From Acanthamoeba sp. SK_2022b (taxonomy: Eukaryota > Discosea > Longamoebia > Acanthamoebidae): DNA of 13,176 nt. The translations under genes and the position numbers were made by a program. The stretch spans positions 1 to 13,176 of the forward strand of contig JANDJZ010001269.1 of NCBI GenBank assembly GCA_027943245.1, written 5' to 3'. The notes beneath the pieces are model-generated. The model saw only the letters and a program-made list of their open reading frames with translations, had not been told where the DNA came from and did not search any database. Of this stretch, positions 1 to 12,649 are shown piece after piece (position 1 is the first letter of the stretch; each line of letters starts with the position of its first letter).

Positions 1-516
1 TATCCAGGCCACCAACTTGTTTGTGTCTCTGGGCGTGGCCCTGTGCGCCGAGGTGGAAGCCCTCCAGAATCTGCCGCACGCCGACCCAACGTAGTGCCCC
101 CCCCCCCGATCCCTTGCTTTCCCCGCCCTTTCCGCTGACGATGGTCGCTGGCTCGGTGTGGCGTGTGGGGTGAACAGCGCCGTGAGCAGCGCCAGCCTCG
201 TTAGGGAGACCGTACAGCTGCTCCTGCTGCTGATCGGCCACCTGGGGAGCGAGGCGGTCATCAGCCACGCCACCACCGCTCTGGTTCGTCACCTCCTCCT
301 CCCCCTGGAAGACGCCTTGTTCGTGTGGGAGGCTCATGCGTGTGTTTGGTCCAACACTACTATTAGCACTACTATTATCGGGCGACCCACCAGCTGGCCA
401 TGCAGGGCGTGCACGAGCTGCTGGCCGACGTGGCCGCGCCGGCGGCCGACATCCACACCGCCATCTTCCGCGCCGAGCAGCACGCCGCTGACGAAGCTGG
501 AGCCGCAGGGGACTGA
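1..516 (+). CDS. C-terminal part of an unidentified helical-repeat-like protein (5' truncated)
   Basis: Last three exons of a gene entering from the left: 1-90, 178-322 and 394-516, stop TGA at 514-516. Both introns are GT-AG (91-177 after a phase-2 codon, 323-393 at phase 0), and together the exons encode about 118 residues. An alternative acceptor at 366 is also in phase and would add nine residues. The protein is leucine/alanine-rich with amphipathic helices (for example LVRETVQLLLLLIGHLGSE and QGVHELLADVAAPAADIH), as in HEAT/ARM-type solenoids, and ends in an Ala/Glu/Asp-rich tail. I do not recognise the family. The reading is supported mainly by clean phase joining of three open segments with coding-like composition, not by a motif. 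The product could be any large alpha-solenoid protein. Confidence 0.55.
97..107 (+). repeat. C11 homopolymer in an intron
   Basis: Eleven consecutive C just downstream of the 5' splice site of the first visible intron (91-177). It resembles the pure C or G runs in other introns of the window: G11 at 2887-2897 and G9 at 3724-3732, which are C runs on the transcribed strand of the ECD gene. Confidence 0.85.
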
Positions 517-758
517 TGCCGTTGGCCAAACGAAACATAAACAAAAGCCCTTTCCCAAACTTGATCACCAATTCGTTGTTCAGTGCACGAAGAAGGAAAG
601 GGGAGGGAGCACTCGAGTGGGGCAGTTGACTCCGGTAATTTGTTACTCCGCGGTCGAAGGGATCCCATTGGCGCAGTGTAGGGGCCGTGGGCGTGGGCAG
701 CGAACAACAAAACCGCAAAAGCAAGCAAGTTCGCCCAGTTCCCGAACTAGCCAACACG
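517..758 (+). promoter_or_regulatory. Intergenic region upstream of the scramblase gene
   Basis: 242 bp between the stop of the left-edge gene and the scramblase ATG. It must hold the 3' end of the first gene and the promoter/5' UTR of the second. I see no TATA box or AATAAA. The scramblase frame stays open upstream to another ATG at 687, so the true start could lie up to 24 codons further 5'. Confidence 0.4.
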
Positions 759-1901
759 ATGCAGACCATCATGAGCGAGATGAGTATGAACCAAATGGAG
801 ATGAACAAGGGCACGGCGTCAACCTCGCTCGGGGACCTTACGGGCTACGAGAGTCTTATTGTCGAACAGCTCGTGCGCGGTATATATCCCTCCATTCTGT
901 CTGTATACAGAGTTCGGACGTTCACGCTCGCTTCCAGGTTGGTTTGCCGAGTGGTGCTTCGGATGGGAGACCAAGAACGAGTACAACATCCACGACCCGG
1001 CCACCAAGACTCGTTCGTGCCCAAACACTTCTACGCCCCGTGCCTGAGGCAAAAGATTCCGAAACCTGACTCCATCGTGCAGACATCTTCACCGCCAAGG
1101 AGCGCTCTAATTGGTTTGGGCGCAACTGCTGTGGAGCAACACGTCCCTTCGGGATGTCCATAAGGTGATCACCATCCTTCAAACGTGCTGTACTTCCGGC
1201 TCACGACTTGGGCACTTATTAACCACTATTCCGGGGGCAGAACGACCGACGGCGAGCTGTGCCGATTCGAGAGACCCTACCACTGTCGTCGGGGAGGCTG
1301 GGGCTGCTGCTGTTGTGGCGACTTCTTCTTTCAGGTGATCCGCGTGTTCGGAGGCGAGGACTCGGAGAAGCCCGGCGAGCTGCTGGGCCTCGTAAAGGAG
1401 GAGTACTCCTTCTGCTCGCCCACCTTCACCGTACGCAGACTCCGCAGCGCAGCTGGGAGAGGGCAGGAGGTAGCGTGACGCTCACGACGCCACAAACTAC
1501 CTGCGTGGGGCGTGTCTTGCAGGTGATGCGAAGCGACGACACGGTGGCCTACACCGTGTTGGCCGACATCTGCCGCGGCTACACGTGGCAGCTGGACATC
1601 TACGACGGCAACAAAGAGGACCACGACGAGCCAGTGGGCGCCATCAAGAAGCTGTAACGTGCTCCTCCCGAATGCGCCTGAGGTGAACAGAAGGCGACTG
1701 GCTGACCATGAAGGCCTCGACAGGTGGGGCGGCCTCGCCAAGGAGCTGTACACCGACGCCGACACCTTCACCGTACACTTTCCCCCATCGGCCAGCGGAG
1801 AGGACCGCGCCCTCCTGCTGGGCGCCACGTTCCTGCTCGACTTCCTCTTCTTCGAGAACAACCACCGCAAGAACAACCGCCGCAGTCTGCTGACGGCTTG
1901 A
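759..1901 (+). CDS. Phospholipid scramblase (PLSCR family)
   Basis: Membrane protein expected to move phospholipids between bilayer leaflets. Six exons: 759-879, 938-1012, 1083-1164, 1241-1430, 1523-1653, 1724-1901. All introns are GT-AG, and the total is 777 nt (258 aa). Family landmarks appear in order: the Y-E-S-L-I-V-E-Q strand (about residues 30-37); G-W-E-T-K-N-E-Y-N-I (about 50); R-N-C-C-G-x-x-R-P-F (about 79-88); F-E-R-P-Y-H-C; a four-cysteine cluster at 115-118, corresponding to the palmitoylated Cys motif of human PLSCR1; a Ca-site-like D-A-D-T-F-T-V-H-F-P-P-S at 211-222; and a C-terminal hydrophobic helix (about 228-244) ending F-L-F-F-E. The Pro-rich N-terminal tail of animal PLSCR1-type proteins is missing, so it resembles short scramblases. 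ATG 759 gives a start close to the conserved domain; an in-frame ATG at 687 would add 24 residues. The last position of the Ca motif is Ser, not Asp. Confidence 0.93.
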
Positions 1902-1964
1902 ACGTTCGCTTGTTTCGCGCATTCATAGCGCCAATGATAGACGGTGGTGGACCTCCAGGGCAGC
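1902..1964. other. 63-bp convergent intergenic spacer
   Basis: The only sequence between the scramblase stop (+) and the ECD stop (-). No AATAAA is present on either strand, so the 3' ends of the two transcripts probably overlap or run into each other's last exon. Confidence 0.8.
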
Positions 1965-5371
<3,407 letters not shown>

Positions 5372-6013
5372 CTCTACACTGCCGTGTCGCGGAGTGCCTG
5401 CTCCCGCCAAGTGGTCGAAGAAAGCGAGAAAATGTCGAGAAAAGTTTGGAACACAAGCACGTGTTTCCTGGCATGCAAGGATTTCCGTTCCGTGCGTGCC
5501 TTGCGGCGGTAAAAGGGCACAAAAGATGTCGACATCTAAAAGCGACGGACCTGTTTCGCTAATCAGTTCGGCGCGCAGGTCAACGGGTCCTCGTGTTCGT
5601 CGTCTGGTTTGTGCGGAAGGGATTGGGGTGGCTTCATCTCTTGCTTCGGGAGACGATCCTGTTTGATCCAATCTTTTAAGCATTTGCCTGATCGGTAAAG
5701 CGGATCGAACTGGCTGGCGAGATAATCAGATTCCAATTGTGACTTCTTTGGCCATTTCGATCGTTTGTGCGACGGATCAGCTGCTCCTACCCGGTACGTC
5801 AGCTGTTTCCGTCAAATTTGCCTCCTTGTTCCGTTGCTACCTTAGATCAATTTCAAAAATCAACATTAGCTGCCATTTCCCCATCCCTACCTAACTTTCA
5901 ACTGGGACATCTTTGTTGTTGTTTCCCTATTTTCGTTTTACGCCACTAGATCATCAATCCACAGACCGCTCACCTCACTGCGTTGTGACATCCAACGACA
6001 TCTCTCCAGGGCA
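5372..6013. promoter_or_regulatory. Divergent promoter region between ECD (-) and the zinc-finger gene (+)
   Basis: 642 bp separating two divergent ATGs, with lower GC than the flanking exons and a pyrimidine-rich section at about 5800-5945 upstream of the plus-strand gene. No convincing TATA box is visible; one CCAAT-like word occurs near 5731. The ECD reading frame stays open on the minus strand up to about 5683, but the extra residues look unlike the family's N-terminus, so this stretch is read as 5' UTR/promoter. No other gene seen. Confidence 0.5.
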
Positions 6014-9000
6014 ATGATGCTACGACGCGTGAACAGCCTAAACGACCTGGCCGAAAGGGCGGCGATGCTTGCTCCCTTTGAGGATACCTCGGCTTCGGCC
6101 ACCTCGTCGTCGTCCTCGCCGCCCTCCTCGGCCTCGTCGAGTCCCGTCCTCTACTCCTCCGGCCTTTCCCCGCTGGCCTCCCTCGCGTCCGCCTCATCCG
6201 CCATCAACCTCCTGCGCGCCACCACCACACAACAAGGTTTGCTCACCAGTCCAAACAACCTCCTTTCGTGATCTCGAAAATACACACTCTGACCTCTGGC
6301 TGTCCCTTTCGGACCGCAGACATGCCGGTGCCGGCCAAGCCCGCCACGCAGCCAAAGCCGCCCCAGCCGGGACATGTCAGGGAGGCCGCCTCGGGGGGCG
6401 ATAAGAAGAAGCGCAAGCGCGAGACCACCGCGGTCGAGAACCTGTTGAACCAAGCTCACCGCCACGTGGCGCTGCGGCCCTCGCTCTCCAACTCGTCGCC
6501 CGGCAAGCAGACCGGCCGAGACCACCATCAGGCGCAGGCCCACGCCCAACCTCAGCACCAGGCTCTGCACATGTCCACGGGCAATGGACACCATGCGAGC
6601 TACGGCAAGGCGGCCACCAATGGAGCCGCCGTGCACGCCGTAAGCTCCTCGATTCCCCGATCAACCTCGGCCCCGTCCCTGGCGCACCTGCCGCTATCGC
6701 CGCCGCCGCCTCCGGCGTCCGTCTCTGTGTCGTCGCCCTCATCGATGACGTCACCGCCGCCGTCGGTCCACTCGGCTCAGATATCGCCCAACAGCATCCA
6801 CTTGCGCGACTTCATGGACAACACCAAGCACCTCCTCACGGTGATGTGCCAGACCAGGGACGCCGATGCCTACGGCAAGGCGGGCGCGGCGTTGTCCGAC
6901 GATCACCAGCTGCGGCTGGGCTTCGGCGCCGTCGTGCAGCCCGTGGAGAAGGCCAGCGCCTATTGGTTCGCCGAGGTGCCGTCGGCCTACGAGGTGCTCC
7001 GCGCCACGGGCCTCTGGCAGCGGAGCTTCCTCATGGAGGTGCTCTGCCAGGAGCGACACCTGGTGGTCGACCGAACCCTCTACTGCGGCTTCAGGCGCGT
7101 GAGCCAGGACCGCTTCACCTACTTCTTCGACTCTGGTGTGTCTCTTTCGTTCTTCCTTCGCTCTTTGTCCAACGCAAGGCCACATTTCCAACCTTTTCTT
7201 TACACGCATCAGATTCGGAGACGCTCAGACAGCTCTACGCACAGCACTCGCAGCCCGTAGCGGCGACCGCGGCCTCGACCTTGCCCCTCGCCACCGGCGG
7301 ATCGTACTCGTCAGGCATGCCGTTCCGATTCTCGCCCGGCACATCACTCCCCGCGCTCGCCTCGTCGTCGACCTCGCCGGCACCCATGGTGTCGACAGCA
7401 AAGAGCACCGGCACAGGACACCACCTGTCGGCGTCATCCCCGGCCTTGCCGACACTGAGCCGACACCTCGCCCCGACGCCGCACGCGGCCTCTCAGCCTC
7501 TCGCGCTCGCGGCCAACGATGGGCGACCCCGCGCGGGCTCTCCGGCCGAGCGCGTGTCGAGGCACAACGGATCCGAAGCACACAACGGGCACCACCACCG
7601 GCATCAAGACGAGCTCGGCTCGGGCGGCTGCTGCGTGAAGGAAGAAGAGGTCGAGGAGGAGGACGACGCCGACGACGACGACTTCTACCTGCTCAAGGCT
7701 GCCTACGCCCACGCCGACAGCGCCGAAGAGGGTACACGTCTCGGGAGCTCGCCGGAACGCGTTCTCGAGTATTAACGCCTGGGCACCACACTGCAGGTGA
7801 CAGCTTTGAGCAACCGCCGGCCAAGCTCTTCTTGTTGACCGAGTACTGCTACTTTGACCCCACCGTCCTCAAGAAACGGAGCATTCGCTGCATTCCGTGC
7901 AAGGTGTCACTTTCCAAAATGGTACACGCACACACGAAACACACGCGCACGCGCACGCGCATAGCCCTAACATTCGTTGTCTACCAGGGTTGGAAACAGC
8001 ACATGCTGTCGGCTGAGCACACGGCGAAGAAGGCCAAGTTCAACGCGCGCGGCCAGTCGACCCAGCAGGCCGAGGAGCTCGTCTATCGGAGCGCGCGGGG
8101 CATGCTCACGTGCCTCGCCTGCGCCGCGCTGCTGCCGCCGGAGGACTTTGGCAAGCACGTCGCCGGCAACGCGCACGCCAAGAAGCGGAAGGGCTGGGCC
8201 CTGCTGGACCACATCGAGCGGTGGTCGGACATCCTCAGCAAGAAGCCGCGCTACAGCACCGCCACCCCACTCAGCCCCACGCTCGGCTCGTCCACCACCT
8301 CGACCAGCGTCACGCCGCTCAGTCCCACGTTCGGGGCCACCGCTGCCGCCACCGCCGCGGCCGGCTCGCTCGGCTCGAGCGGCTCGGGCGTGCTCGTTGA
8401 CCTCTCAGGCAGCGGTAGCAACAGCGAGTACCAGACGTCGATGATCGCCGCGGCGGGGCCGGCTGAGCTGGCCGAGCTCTTCCACGTGGAGTGCTATCCG
8501 ATGACGCCCGTCACCGGTTACACGCAGTGGGTGGCTCTACACAGCACCCGCAATTGGGACGCACGCAACTTCGAAGTCCTCATCACCACTCGGTACGGCC
8601 GCTATTTTGTTATTTTATTTCTATCTATTATTTTGCTGTTTTTCCTTTTTTTTTACATATTATTACGTAATTATAGGTTTTTATGGCTTCCCTAACTCTG
8701 TGGGGCGTGCCCTGTGGGTGGTGTTGTACAGAGGGAAGCAGGATCGGCTGGTGGTGGAGCCCCTGTCGTGGAAGACGACCACCTCGCGAGGCTTCCTCTT
8801 CAACCTGGCCGTCAAATTCGAGCGAACCTACGGACCCGACCCCGTGCTGCTCTGTCTCGTCATCCGTGATACCATGGTACGGCATAGCAGCTCCTCTGAG
8901 ATATGCGTGTTGTCCACTGCTCACACACGCACAAAACACACACGCCATAGGGGGCGATGGTGCAGGGCCATGAGCAGGAAATCCAGATAGCACTCGGCCG

Positions 9001-9586
9001 TGCCATCGTGTGCTCCAACTCATCGCAACGGCTTAAGCGGCTGCAGCAGCTGGGCGAGGAGTCGGCCCTGACCGAGACCGAGCAGCGGGTCATCCCGCAC
9101 TACACCCAGTGCGCGCTGGTCCACAAGGGCCGCGAGCATCGCTACCGCGTCAAGCCCCTCGCCACCGTGCTGGCCGCCGTCACCACTGTCCCGACCAACG
9201 CCCCAACCACGCCCACGACCGTCCCCGCCACACGGGCTCCGTCGCCTACTTCGCCGTCGGCCTTGTCGACCTTGTCGTCCGGGCCAGTTACCAGTACTTC
9301 GAAAGCTGCTTCGCCGTCGGTGAGTGTGCTGTCGGCGTCGCTGCCGGTGGTCACGACGGCAGCATCGATGCTGTCGTCCACGTTGTCTTCATCGTCGAGC
9401 GCATCTGCGCTCTTCTCGCCCATGGCAGCTACGTCGACTACAGCGGCCCCGGCGGCTTCTCCAATGACGTCGCCGCTCCACCGGCGACTGTCGCCGTTGA
9501 CATCACCATCGCACCATCACCAGGCTCCGCCATCGTCCACTTCGCCTGCCTCACGACAGCCGCTCATCGTCAAGACCTCCTCCTAG
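6014..9586 (+). CDS. Uncharacterised protein with tandem C2H2 zinc fingers
   Basis: Seven exons: 6014-6236, 6320-7135, 7213-7731, 7797-7921, 7988-8592, 8732-8876, 8951-9586. The total is 3069 nt, about 1022 aa. N-terminus Ser/Pro-rich; K-K-K-R-K-R basic nuclear signal near residue 103; a dense globular block at about 230-350 (contains Y-W-F-A-E-V-P-S-A-Y-E-V-L); a low-complexity His/Ser/Pro linker; an acidic patch near 492-510. Two fingers with identical spacing C-x2-C-x11-H-x5-H follow: C551/C554/H566/H572 and C603/C606/H618/H624. Their compact form and Lys-rich flanks resemble matrin/U1-type fingers that bind RNA or DNA. A second globular, beta-looking block (about 705-880) contains F-H-V-E-C-Y-P-M-T-P. 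The tail from about 882 is Ser/Thr/Pro/Ala-rich. Intron 7922-7987 splits finger 1 between its Cys and His halves. Nuclear nucleic-acid binding is inferred. The 8593-8731 intron is the least certain junction, and the last acceptor could be 8965 instead of 8950. Confidence 0.72.
7922..7963 (+). repeat. CA/CG-rich low-complexity intron segment
   Basis: ACACGC-type and CGCACG units at the start of intron 7922-7987, which splits zinc finger 1. A similar CA-rich patch sits in intron 8877-8950 of the same gene. Confidence 0.7.
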
Positions 9587-9618
9587 CTGGTATTGAATTC
9601 ATGGATCCATCCCATTAC

Positions 9619-9624
9619 AATAAA
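9619..9624 (+). terminator. Possible poly(A) signal AATAAA
   Basis: Canonical hexamer 33 nt after the stop of the zinc-finger gene, on the right strand. Position fits; use in this organism is assumed. Confidence 0.5.
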
Positions 9625-9703
9625 AAGGCAGGAGTTGGCAAGCGACAAAAATCGACGTATGTTCTGATGTTGCCGGCCATTGTGACCTTGTTGTTACGTT
9701 CTT

Positions 9704-9716
9704 TAACCCTAACCCT
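9704..9716 (+). repeat. Telomere-repeat-like motif (two CCCTAA units)
   Basis: TAACCCTAACCCT, the complement of TTAGGG repeats, lies in the promoter of the carrier gene. It may be a telo-box-like transcription factor site or a scar of break repair; two units are too few to decide. Confidence 0.5.
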
Positions 9717-9880
9717 TCTTTCAATGAAGCTCTCAGCCTTCCACAGCGCTGTGGCCCGGCCCAGAGCCCTGACGCACTTACCCGGAACAATGCGGAAAGC
9801 AAAAGCGTGAAAATAGAAGAAAAAGGCCGGTCTTAAGGATTTGGCCGAAGGGGATTGCTCATAATCGATCAGATTTAAAG

Positions 9881-11363
9881 ATGTCGGCGCAGCCTGGCCT
9901 TCCCATCTATCCTATGCCGAGGGGTGGAGGCGTGGGAGCAGGTGGTGCCCCTATTCCAGTCCATGCCTATCCCCAGCCAGGCGTGGGCGGCCTTCCCGTC
10001 GCGCCCGCGCCTGCTGTGGAGGAGCCCCAATTCCTATCCCTCTCCTCGATTGTTACGCGCCTGGTCTTCAAGGTAGGCGAGTACTCGCTTGTGAATGTGC
10101 CCTCGCGAACCCTGTACGAGCGGCAGATCGCTGCCGCCACTGCGGCAGCACGAATGGGAGGCCCCGGACGCACACTCGACGAGCAAGTAGAGAAGGAGGA
10201 AAATCCTGTGCAAACGCTCGTCAATTACTACAAGGAGGAGGGCGCTGTGCGAATCCTCGGTGCCACATCGCTTGCCTTTACCAACGATCTCCTCTATGGC
10301 GTCATCGCCTCAGTTTCATACGGTACCCTTTTCTCATTTACGTTGGATTTAATTTCAATTCCATCTCTTACCTCTTGCTTGTGGCCTCCCCGCAGTCTTC
10401 TGCCGTATGGTCCCCGTGCTGTTGGGCGCGACACCGGGCGAGGATATCGACTGGCAGAGCAACTCGGTCGTAGCTCTCATCAGCTCGCACAGCGTCGCCA
10501 GCGCGATCACCTACCCTCTGTTCCTCGCCTCCTATCAGGTGTGCCTCATTCACCCACCCACCCACCCACCCACCCATCTGTCGTGCCTCATCCATTTCAT
10601 CCACGTTCACCCGCCTACGTGCTTGTGATACACCTCCCTCCACGCCATCCAGGTGCGGCATCACGCCTGGACCGGCTTCTCTGGCCTCCTGCCCTCTGGT
10701 ACTCTCCTCTCGCGCGTGCTTTTGCTTCTGCTGCTGCTGTGCGAGCTTCACTCACCCGAGCGTCGGCCGCAACTCCCGCAGGCGACAACTTCTACGGCAA
10801 ACTGAGCGCCAACATGGTGGCCCACTTGGCGGAGATGGTCACTCTTCACACCATCCGTCCGGCCATCGTCGGTACGCACCTCCCCCGATCAGGAGATCTG
10901 TAAAGGGCCGCCTTGGAATCGCTCCGCTCATCATCGAGGCCTCACCGTTCACCGTGTCTGTCCAGACACCCTGTATGTATTGTTTGGCGAGTGGCTCCTG
11001 ACCAAGGCCGACGGCGACACCATCGCCGACCAGGCCCTGTACCATCTGGGCATACGTGGCGTGCACTTCCTGGGCTCGGTCTTTGTCGGCCTCATTCACT
11101 TGCCCGTGTCGACCGTCGTGACCAAGGTGCCCTCCCCCACCCACACCTCACATCACCGCAGCCCCGCTTCGACTCACGTGGCGATGGCCTGACCCCTCCT
11201 CTCTCCCATTGGCCGATCGCTTGCGCAGCTGAGGGCGCACCCGGACACCTACGACAGCCTGTGGGACTGCATCAAGAAGACGTGGCAGACGCAGGGGCTG
11301 AAGGGCTTCTACGGCAGCGCCTTCTGGTACCTCCTCGCCAACAACCAGCTCATCATGCCATGA
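9881..11363 (+). CDS. Divergent mitochondrial carrier (SLC25) family protein
   Basis: Six exons: 9881-10322, 10396-10538, 10653-10698, 10782-10871, 10966-11126, 11229-11363. All introns are GT-AG; total 1017 nt (338 aa). The N-terminus (1-50) is Pro/Gly-rich. The rest has the threefold carrier rhythm: Y-Y-K-E-E-G-A near residue 115; A-I-T-Y-P-L-F-L-A-S-Y-Q (about 184-195) leading to F-S-G-L-L-P-S; and L-P-V-S-T-V-V-T-K (about 286-294) followed by Y-D-S-L-W-D-C-I-K-K and G-L-K-G-F-Y-G-S. The usual P-x-[DE]-x-x-[KR] signatures are degenerate in all repeats (P-S-R-T-L-Y, P-L-F-L-A-S, P-V-S-T-V-V), as in MTCH2/SLC25A46/Ugo1-type proteins that act at the mitochondrial outer membrane rather than exchanging metabolites. 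Membership in such a subgroup is inference. The stop falls early after the last membrane segment, and an unused coding-like segment lies downstream (11538-11648). Confidence 0.75.
10551..10576 (+). repeat. (CCCA)n tandem repeat in a carrier-gene intron
   Basis: About six CCCA units near the 5' end of intron 10539-10652 of the carrier gene. Confidence 0.85.
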
Positions 11364-11650
11364 TGTCTTTCCCCTTCCCCCCCCCTCCTTTCCCCGACCA
11401 AACAAAGCGTTTGCCCTTGCCCTTGGCTTGCGGCGCTGGGCCATGTGCCTTTGTCTGCTGTTGCGCTTGCCCCAAGCGCGCACGGAAGAGCCCGCGAGCC
11501 CGATTGGAATGTGAGAAATGGCGTGTGTGTAAACCAGGTCATACCTTGCATTCCAAATGATCCCGAGTTATCCCAGCCGCGCTACGGAAAGTTCCTGCTA
11601 CAAAAAGCCGTGACCGGCGTGTGGCCCTACAACACAAAGAACGCGTAGAG
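11364..11650 (+). other. Carrier/ALDH intergenic region holding a coding-like segment
   Basis: 287 bp between the carrier stop and the ALDH ATG. The first 174 nt are pyrimidine-rich (C9 at 11377-11385) and end in an acceptor-like AACCAG at 11537. Positions 11538-11648 then form an open segment with protein-like composition (contains Y-G-K-F-L-L-Q-K-A-V-T-G-V-W-P-Y) that ends in TAG just 2 nt before the ALDH start. It could be a last carrier exon, or the ALDH 5' UTR and promoter. No canonical donor joins it to the carrier frame. Confidence 0.45.
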
Positions 11651-12366
11651 ATGAAGAGGCTGAGCTGTGCATCGAGGCAATTCGTAGCCCCTTCGCGGGC
11701 CTCCCTTCATGGCCTGGGTCGCCGTGGCATGGCCACCAGCAGCCAGTACGCCAAGCACGCCCGATTCCTGCAATCTCTGGGCATCGAGGACGGAGTCAAC
11801 GATGGCGTGTGCATCGACGGCAAGTGGAGCAAGGGCAGTGGTGAGGTTGTTGACGCCGTCAACCCGGCCTACAACGAGACCATCACTCGTGTCGCCACCG
11901 CAGGCCTGAAGGACTACGAGCGCGCCATCGAGGCTACCAAGAGCGTGGAGAAGATGTGGGCCGAGGTACAATTTGTTGCGATTAATTTGTCCTATTTTTA
12001 CACTATTTACGTTATTTATGTCCTTTTGGCGATTTTATTTATGAGCGAAAAACGTTAATAATAGGTTATTTATTTTATCTACTTTTTCTTCTTTTATAAA
12101 AATAGGTGCCTGCCCCCAAGCGAGGAGAGATCGTGCGCCAGATCGGTGACGAGCTGAGGAAGCACCTCGAGGACCTGGGTTCGCTGGTCTCGCTCGAGGT
12201 GGGCAAGATCACGCAGGAAGGCATCGGCGAGGTGCAGGAGTTTGTCGACGTGTGCGACTACGCTGTCGGCCTCTCGCGCTCGTTCTCCGGCCAGATCTTC
12301 CCCTCGGAGCGTGCGTCCGCCTCTTCCCGCACGCCCGCACGAATTCGCCGACTTACTCGTTGCCGC

Positions 12367-12427
<61 letters not shown>

Positions 12428-12570
12428 TAGGCCCGAACCACTACATGCTGGAGCAGTGGAACCCTCTCGGCACCACGGGCATCATCACCGCCTTCAACTT
12501 CCCCGTTGCCGTCCTGGGTAAACCCCACCTCGTTCAGGCCCACCAAGCGCTACACCAATCCAACACCATG

Positions 12571-12649
<79 letters not shown>

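Larger units (their letters stand above)
9587..9880 (+). promoter_or_regulatory. 3' UTR of the zinc-finger gene and promoter of the carrier gene
   Basis: 294 bp between tandem genes. It contains an AATAAA 33 bp after the upstream stop and a two-unit CCCTAA motif about 165 bp before the downstream ATG. No other gene seen. Confidence 0.5.

Noticed and set aside
687..758. Upstream in-frame ATG for the scramblase
   Set aside because: Possible, but the added 24 residues have no family counterpart, so ATG 759 is kept as the default and the alternative is noted in the entry.
1331..1876. Minus-strand open frame of about 180 codons opposite the scramblase
   Set aside because: It overlaps well-supported scramblase exons antisense and shows no recognisable domain.
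5372..5683. In-frame extension of ECD exon 1 upstream of ATG 5371
   Set aside because: The frame is open for about 104 codons, but the sequence is unlike the short N-terminal leader of ECD proteins and lies in the divergent promoter region.
6151..6636. Minus-strand open frame opposite zinc-finger gene exons 1-2
   Set aside because: High GC lengthens antisense frames here; there is no motif, and the plus strand has a coherent spliced model.
9318..9326. Perfect donor-like GGTGAGTG inside the last zinc-finger exon
   Set aside because: The frame runs on open past it with the same Ser/Thr/Pro composition, and no clearly paired acceptor gives a better reading. Treated as coding.
9109..9810. Long plus-strand open frame overlapping the last zinc-finger exon
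   Set aside because: It is an out-of-phase shadow of the Ser/Thr/Pro-rich tail. The spliced frame joins upstream exons and ends at 9586.
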